Part shown: piece after piece, positions 1 through 8,757 of the stretch | Position numbering within the stretch: the first letter of the stretch is position 1 | Layout of the letters: every line of letters begins with the position of its first letter | Origin: Collinsella sp944321445 | GTDB taxonomy: Bacteria; Actinomycetota; Coriobacteriia; Coriobacteriales; Coriobacteriaceae | NCBI RefSeq assembly: GCF_030371825.1 | Contig: NZ_JAUDDM010000004.1 | Length of the DNA stretch: 64,000 nt | Direction: 5' to 3' (one strand) | Notes under the pieces: model-generated | The model's input: only the letters and a program-made list of their open reading frames with translations | Told to the model about the DNA's origin: nothing | Database searches by the model: none | Program-made: the position numbers and the translations under genes

Positions 1-79
1 ATTCGGTACGTTCCCGATGCGAAAATGCATGCGATTGCTGGGTCTTTGGCTGTGCGATCACCGGCCGCGCACCGCCTCT

Positions 80-118
80 TCTCTATATAGAGCGATGCGG
101 TCGCTCCATATATATGGA
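80..118. repeat. Three adjacent short palindromes downstream of the phosphohexomutase gene
   Basis: Two perfect 12-bp palindromes, CTCTATATAGAG (80-91) and CCATATATATGG (107-118), flank a small hairpin GAGCGA/TCGCTC (89-105). They lie just 3' of the minus-strand phosphohexomutase gene that stops at 125. They could help end transcription, but there is no clear T-run. Nothing coding was recognised in bases 1-124. Confidence 0.5.
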
Positions 119-124
119 ACGCGC

Positions 125-1528
125 TTACAGGCCCGGCAGGTGCAAGCGCGCGATATCGGTTCCGGCGTCGAGATACTGGTCACGCATCTCCACCGTAGGG
201 GCCTCCGCGTACACGCGCACGATGGGCTCGGTTCCGCTGGGGCGGAGCAACAACCAGGATTCGTCGGCGAACTCCAAGCGCAGGCCATCCATGTGGCTCA
301 CGCGCTCCGGGGTCCTTCCCGCGATGTTTTGTGGGTTGATGCCGGGCAGCATGGTCCGCAGCACCTCGATGTCCTCGTAGGACAGGCGAATATCGCGACG
401 CGCGTAACTGGTGGTGCCAAAGGCCTCTTCCAGCTCCTGCACAAGCTGGCCCAGCGTCTTGCCTGTCATGGCCATAAGCTCGCAGAGCAGTAAGATCATG
501 AGTAAGCCGTCGCGTTCGGGGAAGTGTTCGGGAATGCCGAAGCCGCCCGTTTCCTCGCCGCCCAGCAGCACGCCGCCCTTGAGCATCTCTTCATATATGT
601 ATTTGAAGCCGACCGGCTTGATGACGTAGCGGCAACCCAAAGCGCGCGCGACACGGCGCGTGAGCAGCGATGAGGAGATGCCCAGGACCACGCGGCCCGA
701 CATCCCTCGGTTTTGCACGAGGTGCCCCAGCACAAGCGCGAACAGTTTATGCGCGCTCACGAAGCGACCGTGCTCGTCCACGGCACCCAGGCGATCGGCA
801 TCGCCATCGCTGATGAGGCCGCAGCAGGCGCCGGTATCGAGCACCTCCTGCTCGCAGTCGTCGACCCAAGGCTCGATGGGCTCGGGACGCATGTCCTCCA
901 TGCCCGCGTCGTCCTCGCCGTGGATCTCGTCCACGATAACGCCGAGCGCGCCGAGCACCGCGGGAAGGTGGCCGCGCGCCGCTCCGAACATGGGGTCGTA
1001 GACGACGTGCAGGTTTGCACGGGCGATGGTGTCGCCGTCCACCAGGGAGACGAGCCGGTCGAGATACGGCGTCGTGAAATCCACGACATCGATGGGGCCG
1101 CGCGCGTCGCTGGGGTCGGGATCGATGGCGTCTTCGACCTCTGTGACGAACTCGGTGGAACCCGCCCCGCCATCCGCGACGCGGAACTTGATACCCAGGT
1201 AATCGTTGGGATGATGTGAGCCGGTGACCATGATGCCGCCGCAGGCGCGCGCATCGTTGGCAATGGTCCAAGAGAGCGCCGGGGTCGGAGTGAAGCGGTC
1301 CGACAGCTTGGCCACCAGACCATGGCCGGCGATCACGCGTGCGACGAGGCGGGCGTATGCCTCTGCGCCCGGACGCGCGTCAAAACCGACATAGACGATG
1401 TCGCCGGGACGCTGCTGCGCCCACAGCCGTCCCGCCGCGTCGGCAACGCGAACGACGTTGTCTTCGGTGAACGCGCCGTCCCTGCGCGCGCGCCACCCGT
1501 CTGTCCCGAAACGAATCATGGTGCTCAT
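125..1528 (-). CDS. Phosphoglucomutase/phosphomannomutase family protein
   Basis: A 467-residue alpha-D-phosphohexomutase that interconverts hexose 1- and 6-phosphates in the cytoplasm. All four family signatures are visible in order: the catalytic phosphoserine loop TGSHHPND (Ser about 104), the metal-binding loop DGDADRL, the sugar-binding loop GGEETGGFG and the C-terminal phosphate-binding loop RPSGTEP. I start at the ATG of MSTMIRFG because GGGAG lies 11 bases upstream; the frame is open a further 29 codons upstream without support. The unusual SHHP in place of SHNP is typical of a subgroup of these enzymes. Glucose versus mannose preference cannot be decided from sequence. A candidate -10 (TATAGT, minus strand, 1578-1583) lies upstream. 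Confidence 0.9.
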   Translation of the reverse strand: MSTMIRFGTDGWRARRDGAFTEDNVVRVADAAGRLWAQQRPGDIVYVGFDARPGAEAYARLVARVIAGHGLVAKLSDRFTPTPALSWTIANDARACGGIMVTGSHHPNDYLGIKFRVADGGAGSTEFVTEVEDAIDPDPSDARGPIDVVDFTTPYLDRLVSLVDGDTIARANLHVVYDPMFGAARGHLPAVLGALGVIVDEIHGEDDAGMEDMRPEPIEPWVDDCEQEVLDTGACCGLISDGDADRLGAVDEHGRFVSAHKLFALVLGHLVQNRGMSGRVVLGISSSLLTRRVARALGCRYVIKPVGFKYIYEEMLKGGVLLGGEETGGFGIPEHFPERDGLLMILLLCELMAMTGKTLGQLVQELEEAFGTTSYARRDIRLSYEDIEVLRTMLPGINPQNIAGRTPERVSHMDGLRLEFADESWLLLRPSGTEPIVRVYAEAPTVEMRDQYLDAGTDIARLHLPGL

Positions 1529-1669
1529 GTATGCGTATGCTCCCGTGCGAACACTGTTTGTACAGGCCGTGTTTTGACTATACCCAGCCCGGAGCCATAC
1601 AGACAGAGCGGACACGCAACGATAGGGAAAGAGCGCCGAATGTATTCTGCCGCACTGAGATCGCGTGTT

Positions 1670-2617
1670 CTAAAGGCGAAACGTCCGCTCCACAAAGCCC
1701 GCCAGCGCACCCGTGGTCTGCGGCCCCGCGCCGCAGCAGCTTCCCACCAGCGTTGCGCCGTCAGCGCACCACTGCGCGCAGGCAGCGGCGAATTGCCGGG
1801 GATTCTCGGACCAGGCAAGCGAGCCGTCTTCCCCCGCACGGGGAAAGCCCGTATGAGGTCGGACCATCACCGGGAGCTTCACGGCGCGCACCATGCGCGG
1901 CACCGCTGCGGTCGCCGCCGGGATGGAACAGCAGTTGACACCAACCGCCGCGGTGCCCTGTGCGGCAGCGTACATGCAGGCAGCCTCGATGTTGAGACCG
2001 TCTCCCAGCAAATTTCCCGCCTCGTCGACAGAAAAGCTCACCAGGACGGGCTGGCCGTCTGCGACCTCAAGCGCACCCGCGAGCGCGGGCTGAAGGTCGC
2101 GAATGGAAGTGAAGGTCTCGAGCAGGATTCCGTGGACGCCGGCAGCGAGCAGCTCATAGGCCTGGGTGCGGTACACATCCTTCGCACGCCGATAGTCCGA
2201 GGAGTCCTCCACGAGCCAGGTGAGCCCGCAGGGGCCGACCGACCCGAGCACGCACGGGGCGCCGGCGCGCTTGGCGCACCAGACGGCCTGGCGATTCACT
2301 CGTGCGACGCTTGCCGCGACCTCATCGCGCGCAAGCGCAGGTTCGCTGGCCTGGAAGGTATTGGTGATGACGATGTCCGCTCCGGCGGCGCGGTAGAGCC
2401 AGTGGAAGCGCGCGACCTCTTCGGGATCGGCGATGTTCCAGTAGGCGGGAGGAATGTCACCCGCGCCGACTTGGCTTTGCAGCAGGGAGCCCATCGGGCC
2501 CTGAACAACCAGCGGAATCTTCCCCATGCGCTCGAAAAGCCACGTGGAGCCCTCGCGATCGTAGTCGGACGTGTCGAAAGAACGGGAGTCGCGAGGCGCC
2601 TCGGAATCGTGTGCCAT
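1670..2617 (-). CDS. Homocysteine S-methyltransferase family protein
   Basis: A 315-residue single-domain enzyme like the N-terminal module of MetH or MmuM/BHMT. These transfer a methyl group to homocysteine using a zinc-thiolate site. The three expected zinc cysteines are present: GVNCC (Cys229) and the adjacent pair in GSCCGAG (Cys294, Cys295). There is no cobalamin or folate domain, so the methyl donor is probably a small molecule such as S-methylmethionine or a betaine; this is inference. The gene starts three bases after the stop of the DtxR-type regulator gene, so the two are cotranscribed. An operon of a metal-responsive regulator with a zinc methyltransferase is slightly unusual. Confidence 0.85.
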   Translation of the reverse strand: MAHDSEAPRDSRSFDTSDYDREGSTWLFERMGKIPLVVQGPMGSLLQSQVGAGDIPPAYWNIADPEEVARFHWLYRAAGADIVITNTFQASEPALARDEVAASVARVNRQAVWCAKRAGAPCVLGSVGPCGLTWLVEDSSDYRRAKDVYRTQAYELLAAGVHGILLETFTSIRDLQPALAGALEVADGQPVLVSFSVDEAGNLLGDGLNIEAACMYAAAQGTAAVGVNCCSIPAATAAVPRMVRAVKLPVMVRPHTGFPRAGEDGSLAWSENPRQFAAACAQWCADGATLVGSCCGAGPQTTGALAGFVERTFRL

Positions 2618-2620
2618 GGG

Positions 2621-3046
2621 TTAGTCCTCGACGACCTCGATGCCCTGATTCTCAAGGTAGCTCAGCCAGCGCTGCATCGTGTCCTCCGAGACGGCATGCT
2701 CCATCATGCACGCCTCGGAATCGGCGCGCTCGAAGGGAACGCCAAGCTCCTGGATGAGGAACGTGCGCAGCAGGCGGTGGCGGTACCAGACGGCGTTACC
2801 CTGGGCGCGGCCGGCGTCGGTGAGGACGACCTTGCCGTAATGCGACTGCTCGACCAAGCCCTGCTCCTTGAGCACCGTGACGGCCTTGTTGACCGAGGCC
2901 TTCGACACATTGAGCTGCTGGGCGATATCGACCGAGCGGATCCCCTCGCCCTGCGCGCCCTCGCGCTCCAGGCGAACCATGCACTCCAGATAGTCCTCGT
3001 TGGCAACCGTCAGGTGCAGCTCGCGCGAAATGTCGGTGGTATCCAT
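2621..3046 (-). CDS. DtxR/MntR family metal-dependent transcriptional regulator
   Basis: A 141-residue regulator. Residues about 5-75 form the winged helix-turn-helix (recognition helix around VSKASVNKAVTVL). The C-terminal half has the dimerisation and metal-site pattern of the family, including ACMMEHAVSEDTMQRW. It lacks the SH3-like third domain, as in MntR. It probably senses Mn(II) or Fe(II); which one cannot be read here. I use the ATG at 3046 because AGAGGA lies seven bases upstream, rather than the GTG at 3052, which sits too close to that site. It is first in a two-gene unit with the homocysteine methyltransferase and divergent from pepT, so the 150-bp gap between them may carry its operator. 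Confidence 0.85.
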   Translation of the reverse strand: MDTTDISRELHLTVANEDYLECMVRLEREGAQGEGIRSVDIAQQLNVSKASVNKAVTVLKEQGLVEQSHYGKVVLTDAGRAQGNAVWYRHRLLRTFLIQELGVPFERADSEACMMEHAVSEDTMQRWLSYLENQGIEVVED

Positions 3047-3193
3047 GGGCACGTCCTCTCGTCGAATATGGGCACCAGTTTACCGCAACTGACGCTGTGT
3101 CGGGAAACCGCGTTGCGTGCTAGAGTACGGATGGAGCGGCACACCATCCGCGTTGCGCCGCGAGCTTTGCAACCGTTTTCACAAAGGAGCCGT

Positions 3194-4438
3194 ATGTCGT
3201 ACCAGCAGCAATCCGATGTGCTTGAGCGCTTCTTGCGCTATGTTCAGATCAACACGCAGTCCAGCGATGCAAACTGCGACCAGGTTCCATCGTCGGCGTG
3301 CCAGTTTGACCTTGCGAACCTGCTTGCCGACGAGCTGCGCGAGCTGGGGGCGCTCGATGTTGCCGTAAGCGAGCACGCGTACGTGACCGCACACATTCCC
3401 GCCAGCGCCGGGGCCGAGGACCGCCCCGCCCTTGGGCTTATCGCCCACCTCGACACCACCGAGGTGGCGCCGGGCGCGGGCGTAAAGCCCCACATCGTGT
3501 CCTATGCGGGCGGCGACCTGGTGTGCGGCACCGTCGACGGCAAGCCCGTGGCGCTGACGCCCGAGAAGGTGCCCGCGCTGCGCGAGCTTGTGGGCGAGGA
3601 TCTGGTGTGCACCGACGGCACGACGCTTTTGGGCGGTGACGACAAGGCGGGCGTCGCCGAGATCATGGCGCTCGTCGCGCGCATCGCCGCCAACCCGGAA
3701 CTCCCCCACCCCGCGCTGGGCATCTGCTTCTGCCCTGACGAGGAGATTGGCCACGGCGCCGAGCTGCTGGACATCCCCTCGTTCGGATGCACCTACGCCT
3801 ACACGGTCGACGGCGGCCCCATCGGCGGGCTCGAATGGGAGTGCTTCAACGCCTGTGAGATCACCGTTGACTTCGAGGGCTTTTCCATCCACCCGGGCGA
3901 CGCCAAGGACCGCATGGTGAATGCGTCGAACCTGTTCGCTGAGTACCACAGCCTGCTGCCCGCGTGCGAGCGACCCGAGCACACGGAGGGCTACGAGGGC
4001 TTCATCCACATCGAGGGCGTTTCGAGCACGGTGACGCACGCGACCGCCCGCTACATCGTGCGCGACCACGACGCCAAGCGCTTCCAGGAGAAGATCGACC
4101 TCATGCAGCGCGCGGCCGATTTTGTGAACGCGCGCCTGGGCGAGCAGCGCGTAACGGTGTCCATGAAGCAGCAGTATCGCAACATGGCAGAGGTCGTAGC
4201 GGAGTATCCCCAGCTTATCGACGTGGCCAAGGAGGCCTTCGAGGCGGCGGGCGTCACGCCGCAGGTGCTGCCGATTCGTGGCGGCACGGACGGTGCGCAG
4301 CTTTCGTTCCGCGGGCTGCCCTGCCCGAACCTGTCGACGGGTGTGTACTGCTGCCACGGCGTGAACGAGTTCATCCCCGTGTCGTCGCTGGAAACGATGG
4401 TGGACGTGCTGGAAAAGCTGGTGGCGCGCTTCGCGTAG
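3194..4438 (+). CDS. pepT: Peptidase T (tripeptide aminopeptidase)
   Basis: A 414-residue M20-family zinc aminopeptidase that releases the N-terminal residue of tripeptides in the cytoplasm. Visible motifs are the first metal ligand region LIAHLDT (His85, Asp87), the bridging aspartate in GGDDKAG, the catalytic glutamates in PDEEIGHG, VDGGPIGGLE and the C-terminal RGGTDGAQ...GVYCCHGVNEF. The length matches the family (about 410). The ATG at 3194 has AAAGGAG upstream. The long upstream extension of this reading frame, back to about 1322, overlaps three minus-strand genes and is not real. It is followed after 43 bases by the acyltransferase gene on the same strand. Confidence 0.93.
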   Translation: MSYQQQSDVLERFLRYVQINTQSSDANCDQVPSSACQFDLANLLADELRELGALDVAVSEHAYVTAHIPASAGAEDRPALGLIAHLDTTEVAPGAGVKPHIVSYAGGDLVCGTVDGKPVALTPEKVPALRELVGEDLVCTDGTTLLGGDDKAGVAEIMALVARIAANPELPHPALGICFCPDEEIGHGAELLDIPSFGCTYAYTVDGGPIGGLEWECFNACEITVDFEGFSIHPGDAKDRMVNASNLFAEYHSLLPACERPEHTEGYEGFIHIEGVSSTVTHATARYIVRDHDAKRFQEKIDLMQRAADFVNARLGEQRVTVSMKQQYRNMAEVVAEYPQLIDVAKEAFEAAGVTPQVLPIRGGTDGAQLSFRGLPCPNLSTGVYCCHGVNEFIPVSSLETMVDVLEKLVARFA

Positions 4439-4481
4439 CGCGCACCGGTTGAGCCTGCGGCTGGAAGGTGGAGGTGACCCG

Positions 4482-5684
4482 ATGGTTCAAAAGCCCGCGC
4501 GCAACGTGCGCATAGAGGCGCTGCGGCTTGCCGCCATCGTCGCCATCGCGGTGTTCCACACCTTCCAGCCTGTGTTTGCGCAGGCCATGGCCTGGATGGC
4601 CGCCGGGGACGCGGCGGCGGCTTTGGCTGCCGCGCGCGGCGGCGACATCGGCGCCATCATGGCGAGCTGCCCGGTTGCATCGGGCGCACAGGGCTTCATC
4701 AACCTGCTGGGTGCCTATGGCAACTGCGTCTTCTTTATGATCTCGGGGTTTTTTTTGCTGCCCGGATGCGCCCGTGCATCGCGCGGCGATGGGTATTGGG
4801 GTGCACAGCTTCGCAAGGCAGGACGGCGCGCCGCGGTGATCGGAATCTCGGTCGCGCTGTATGCCGCGCTCGCTCTTGCAGTGAGCTACCTGGTGACGCC
4901 CATGCCTGGCATTTCTGTACGCGAAACGGCTTGGCTGCTTGGTGGACTTGAATTTATTTGGGTGTATCTTGCCGTCATGGTCGTGACGCCCGTTATGGGT
5001 TGGATGTGGGAGCGCTGCCCGCGCCGAGGCTTGCTCGTTTGCTTGATTATTGCCGCTGTATACCTGGTCAATGCGTACATCGCGTTTGTGTCGCCCGGCG
5101 AGGCAGAGCGTGGGCTGCTGGAATGGCGCAAGCTCATGAGCGCTGTGAGCTACGTTGCGGCGTACGCCTGCGGCGGTTTGATTGGTGAGGTGCGTTCGGC
5201 CGCGAAGCGGCCGAACGTTTCCTGGGCAGCTGCGCTGGCGTGCGTTTGCGTTGCCGTCGTGGGCCTCGAAGAGGTTCTTGCGTTTGCCGGTGCGACCAAT
5301 GCGATCGTTGCCCTGTCGTTTAAATCGACGTCTGCCCTGTCGCTCGCACTGGCCGCGCTCTCGTTGCTTGCGGCCGCGTTTTCAAAGCGGCCGCAACATG
5401 AGACGGATGCTTCGCCGCGCAGCCATGCGTTGATTCGCGGCGCCGCCTCGGGTATTTTGGGGTTTTATATCTTGCAGTCGATGTTCTATACGGTCTGGCG
5501 CGGAGCGATTGACGGTCTGTTTGCCCGCATTGCCACCGGTGTCGCCGCGAACGAGAACCTCACGCTTGCAGCCGGCATGCTGCTTGGCGCGGGCGTAATT
5601 GCAAGCCTTATTGTGATCGTCGTGCTCCTTGCCTTCGATGCACTGACGCGCCGACCGCTGCTCAAAGCGCTGCGCCTCGGCTAA
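4482..5684 (+). CDS. Membrane acyltransferase (acyltransferase 3 family)
   Basis: A 400-residue integral membrane protein with about ten hydrophobic segments. The N-terminal stretch RIEALRLAAIVAIAVFH matches the start of acyltransferase-3 proteins, where an arginine/histidine pair near the first helix is conserved, and FFMISGFFLL matches the following helix. These proteins transfer acyl groups to cell-surface sugars or lipids. The substrate is unknown. I use the ATG at 4482 with GGAGGTGAC upstream, not the TTG at 4449. The gene follows pepT by 43 bases and is convergent with the LCP gene across a 511-base gap filled with palindromic elements. Confidence 0.75.
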   Translation: MVQKPARNVRIEALRLAAIVAIAVFHTFQPVFAQAMAWMAAGDAAAALAAARGGDIGAIMASCPVASGAQGFINLLGAYGNCVFFMISGFFLLPGCARASRGDGYWGAQLRKAGRRAAVIGISVALYAALALAVSYLVTPMPGISVRETAWLLGGLEFIWVYLAVMVVTPVMGWMWERCPRRGLLVCLIIAAVYLVNAYIAFVSPGEAERGLLEWRKLMSAVSYVAAYACGGLIGEVRSAAKRPNVSWAAALACVCVAVVGLEEVLAFAGATNAIVALSFKSTSALSLALAALSLLAAAFSKRPQHETDASPRSHALIRGAASGILGFYILQSMFYTVWRGAIDGLFARIATGVAANENLTLAAGMLLGAGVIASLIVIVVLLAFDALTRRPLLKALRLG

Positions 5685-5758
5685 ATGGGGGCAAATAGGG
5701 CCCACTTGTTTCGGGTAGAATGGCCCAAAAAGCTGAATTCTTTATCCTCAGCCGAGAT

Positions 5759-6098
5759 GAATAACGTTTTACGGAGCAGTTGTGTATGGGTTTGAGCGGA
5801 TTCCCGAAGTAGCGTGGCTCTCTGAATCAAAGAAATGCCTGGTAAATCGATTGGAGGTTTGGCGTCTACTTTGGATACCGCTGAAAAGCCATACACAACT
5901 GCTTCGATTTATATTGCGCGGCGTCTGACCGGGGTAACGCAATATAAAACGAAGACCTCGTGTGCACGTTTTTGGGCGCGCTGTGAGTAGGGCGGCGCCA
6001 GCCGCTCTACAGAACCGCAGGTAGCGTGTTTGTCGCTTCGAAGGTCTACTTGGATGGACGCTGAAAACGTGCACACGGGGTCTTCGTAAATCGTTGTG
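5759..6098. repeat. Composite three-hairpin palindromic locus (elements A, X and B)
   Basis: Between convergent genes, this stretch can be drawn as a cloverleaf. Outer flanks AACGTTTTACG (from 5763) and CGTAAATCGTT (from 6086) are near-complementary. Element A (5772-5906) has 22-base arms containing AGTTGTGTATGG. Element X (5902-5954) pairs ATTTATATTGCG with CGCAATATAAA. Element B (5949-6087) has arms containing GAAGACCTCGTGTGCACG. A and B carry similar cores of about 90 bases, in the same orientation, with AAGTAGAC near one end and CTAC(T) near the other when read on the minus strand. The related pair C/D lies at 26775-27196. No protein is encoded; apparent ORFs here are products of the repeats. 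Confidence 0.85.
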
Positions 6099-6112
6099 TG
6101 CAGCAAGGCCCA

Positions 6113-6173
6113 GAAAACCGGGCGTTGCCCGGTACGAGCAGGGGCCGCCGGCACATGCCGGCGGCCCCTGCTC
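6113..6173 (-). terminator. Terminator region of the LCP-murA(-atp) transcript
   Basis: Downstream of the LCP stop on the minus strand are two hairpins. The first is a 17-bp stem with an ACAT loop (6136-6173; GAGCAGGGGCCGCCGGC on one arm). The second is a 7-bp stem ACCGGGC/GCCCGGT with a 3-base loop (6117-6133), followed on the minus strand by TTTT (6116-6113). The second has classic intrinsic-terminator form. Confidence 0.75.
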
Positions 6174-6195
6174 GCAGTATTCCTTGCAGTGCGGG

Positions 6196-7359
6196 CTATT
6201 CCTCGGAGTCCTCGTCGGAGCTCGAGCTTGACCCACTCGTGGTTGCGGTGCCGTATGCCCAGTCGGAGGCCTCGTTGTTGGAGAGGTCGCCAGTGGTCGT
6301 GGAGGTGCCGCCGGTATCGCCCATGGTCTGCGGACCCTTGGGATCCTCGCCGGCCTTCACACGGTCCATCATCTTCTCGAGCTCTTCCTCGTCGACGAAG
6401 ACGTAGCTCTGGCCACCAATCCAGGTGTCGTCACCCGCCCACGAAGGCAGGTTGGCCGTCCAAATGTTGTCGGTATCCATGCCGCGCATGGCGTTCACCA
6501 GGTTGATGATGTCCTGGATGCCAAGGTCGGTCACGACCATGTTGGACAGCGAGTTGATGATGCCGGGCAGCGAGCCGACGTCCATCTTGTTCAGGATGGT
6601 GTTGGCGAGCGCCGCTAGAAAGATGCGCTGGTGACGCATGCGGGTGTAGTCACCATCGACGTAGGCGCGCGAGCGGCAGAACGCGAGCGCCTGCTCGCCG
6701 TTGAGTACCTGCAGGCCCGGCTCGATCACGAAGTCGGCAGCTTTGGGGTCGTCGATGCGATCGGGCACGTTGACCTCGACACCGCCCAGGGCGTCGACAA
6801 GCGCCTGCATGCCCTCGAAGTTGATCTCGGCGTAGTGGGAGATCTCGACGTCACACAGCTCGTTGACCGCCTCGACCATACCCTCGGCGCCGTCGTAGGC
6901 ATGCGCCGCGTTGATCTTGATGGTCTTCCCGTCGTACTCGATCTTGGTATCGCGCGGGATGGAAATGAGCGTGACTTCCTTTTCGGGCGCGTCGATGCGA
7001 GCCAGCACGATGGAGTCGGCGCGATAGGAATCCTCGCCCGGGCGGCCGTCGGTGCCCAGGAGAAGCATGTAGAACGGCTCCTGCGTCACGTTGGTGTCGA
7101 GCAGCGTGGTCAGCAGGTCGCTCGTGATGATCTCGCCGTTATTGATGCGGCCCATGACCTGCGAGATCCACGAGCCCGCGGCGGTGCCCACGCACACGAA
7201 CAGCGCAATGACGCCGATGAGGATGCCGCGACGGATAGCGTGACCGCGGCGGCGCTGGCGCGCACGCTCGGAGTAGCGGCTCACATTCTCGCGGCTGTAG
7301 ATTCGGCTCGCAGCGCCGGTGCTGGGGCGTCTGGATTCCTGAACGGGCTTCTTCTTCAT
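6196..7359 (-). CDS. LytR-CpsA-Psr (LCP) family cell-wall glycopolymer ligase
   Basis: A 387-residue membrane-anchored protein. A basic cytoplasmic N-terminus (1-45) is followed by one transmembrane helix (about 46-66). An extracellular LCP domain (about 95-260) carries the family arginine/aspartate motifs LLLGTDGR, DSIVLARID, SIPRDTKIEYDG and CRSRAYVDGDYTRMRHQ. LCP enzymes attach teichoic-acid or polysaccharide chains from lipid carriers to peptidoglycan. The C-terminus is a serine/aspartate/glutamate-rich disordered tail. The gene lies 12 bases after murA on the same strand, so wall synthesis functions are grouped. AGGTAG precedes the ATG. Confidence 0.88.
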   Translation of the reverse strand: MKKKPVQESRRPSTGAASRIYSRENVSRYSERARQRRRGHAIRRGILIGVIALFVCVGTAAGSWISQVMGRINNGEIITSDLLTTLLDTNVTQEPFYMLLLGTDGRPGEDSYRADSIVLARIDAPEKEVTLISIPRDTKIEYDGKTIKINAAHAYDGAEGMVEAVNELCDVEISHYAEINFEGMQALVDALGGVEVNVPDRIDDPKAADFVIEPGLQVLNGEQALAFCRSRAYVDGDYTRMRHQRIFLAALANTILNKMDVGSLPGIINSLSNMVVTDLGIQDIINLVNAMRGMDTDNIWTANLPSWAGDDTWIGGQSYVFVDEEELEKMMDRVKAGEDPKGPQTMGDTGGTSTTTGDLSNNEASDWAYGTATTSGSSSSSDEDSEE

Positions 7360-7371
7360 GCAGCTACCTGC

Positions 7372-8655
7372 CTAGTCGTCAAGGGAATCGGGCACGCTCA
7401 CGCGCTCCACATGGGCGCCGAGACCGACGAGCTTCTCAACGAAGTGCTCATAGCCGCGATCGATGTGGTGAATTGCAGAGACCTCGGTGCGGCCGTCGGC
7501 GATGAGGCCGGCGACGACCAAGGCCGCTCCGCCGCGAAGGTCCGGAGAGGAGACCTGCGCGCCCGAGAAGCCGGGGACGCCGTGAATGATGGCGTGGTGG
7601 CCCTCGATACGGATGTCCGCACCCATGCGCACCAGCTCGGATGCGAACATGAAGCGGTTCTCGAAAATGTTCTCGGTGATGATGGAGCTGCCGTCTGCGA
7701 GCGCAGAGAGCACCATGGCCTGCGCCTGCATATCGGTGGGAAAGCCCGGGAACGGTAGCGTCTGGATGTCCATGGGACGGATGTGCTGGGCGCGATACAC
7801 GCGCACGCCGCCGGGGATACGCTCGATATTGAGGCCCATGAGCTCGAACTTCTTGATGACCATGCCCAGATGGACGGTGGAAAAGCCCGTGATCTCGACG
7901 CCCTCGTCGCCGGCCATGAGGGCTGCGGCGACGATGAAGGTACCCGCCTCGATGCGGTCGCCGACCACGCGGTGCGTGACGGGATGGAGCTCCTCGACGC
8001 CCTCGATCGTCACGACCGGAGTGCCGGCGCCTGAAATCTGGGCACCCATGTCGTTCAGCATGTTGGCGAGGTCCACGATCTCGGGCTCGCGCGCGGCGTT
8101 GTCGATCACCGTGGTGCCCTTGGCGCGCACGGCAGCCATGATGAGGTTCTCGGTGGCGCCGACGCTTGCGAACTCAAGCGTCACCGTGGTGCCGACCATG
8201 CCCTCACCGGCGTCGGCATAGATGTAGCCGTGATCGGTATCGAAGGACACGCCCAGCGCCTCAAGGCCCAGGATATGCATATCGATCTTGCGGGCGCCCA
8301 GGTTGCAGCCGCCCGGCATGGCGATCTTGGCGCGGCCGAAGCGGCCCAGCAGCGGGCCCATGACCGCGGTCGAGGCGCGCATCTTGGCGACGAGGTCGTA
8401 CGGCGCCTCCCAAGAGTCGACCTGCGAGGTATCGATAGCAAGGCTGTGCTCGTCAACGACGTCGATCGTCGCGCCCATGCGCTTCAGAACCTTGCCCATG
8501 ACGTGAACGTCGGAAATGTTGGGCACGTTTTGGAGAACCGTCGTGCCCGGCGCAAGCAGGGTCGCGGCCATAAGCTTCAGGGCGGAGTTCTTCGCTCCCG
8601 AAACCTGCACGCTCCCGTTGAGGCTGTATCCGCCTTCGACGCGAATGATATCCAA
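7372..8655 (-). CDS. murA: UDP-N-acetylglucosamine 1-carboxyvinyltransferase
   Basis: A 427-residue MurA, catalysing the first committed step of peptidoglycan synthesis (enolpyruvyl transfer from PEP to UDP-GlcNAc). Seen: the substrate-binding Lys22-Asn23 in SGAKNSALK and the active-site loop PGGCNLGARKIDMH with the catalytic Cys117 that fosfomycin alkylates, so there is no Cys-to-Asp resistance change. I start at the TTG at 8655 because AAAGGG lies just upstream and the protein then begins DIIRVEGG, as expected for MurA; the ATG 33 bases upstream has no such site. It is between the ATP synthase operon and the LCP gene. Confidence 0.92.
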   Translation of the reverse strand: MDIIRVEGGYSLNGSVQVSGAKNSALKLMAATLLAPGTTVLQNVPNISDVHVMGKVLKRMGATIDVVDEHSLAIDTSQVDSWEAPYDLVAKMRASTAVMGPLLGRFGRAKIAMPGGCNLGARKIDMHILGLEALGVSFDTDHGYIYADAGEGMVGTTVTLEFASVGATENLIMAAVRAKGTTVIDNAAREPEIVDLANMLNDMGAQISGAGTPVVTIEGVEELHPVTHRVVGDRIEAGTFIVAAALMAGDEGVEITGFSTVHLGMVIKKFELMGLNIERIPGGVRVYRAQHIRPMDIQTLPFPGFPTDMQAQAMVLSALADGSSIITENIFENRFMFASELVRMGADIRIEGHHAIIHGVPGFSGAQVSSPDLRGGAALVVAGLIADGRTEVSAIHHIDRGYEHFVEKLVGLGAHVERVSVPDSLDD

Positions 8656-8686
8656 GCGCGTTCCCTTTCGTTCGGTCCATACAAAC

Positions 8687-8713
8687 ATGCCCGAGGTTAT
8701 GCGCCCCGGGCAT
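8687..8713 (-). terminator. Possible terminator after atpC
   Basis: A 7-bp stem ATGCCCG/CGGGCAT with a 13-base loop lies between atpC and murA. It is followed on the minus strand by TGTTTGT. The T-run is imperfect, so termination may be partial and murA may receive some read-through. Confidence 0.45.
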
Positions 8714-8757
8714 GATGTTGGATGTCTGCGCTGCGCGGTCTGAAGGCAGCCGAGTGC

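Noticed and set aside
1322..4438. A 1038-codon plus-strand ORF
   Set aside because: Only its 3' part (3194-4438) is peptidase T; the rest overlaps three well-supported minus-strand genes and has no family motifs.
5769..6236. Small ORFs in the A/B and C/D palindromic loci with similar peptides (for example ending in KPIHNRF or TCTRGLR)
   Set aside because: Their similarity comes from the repeated DNA. They appear on both strands, lack ribosome-binding sites and show no protein-like constraint.
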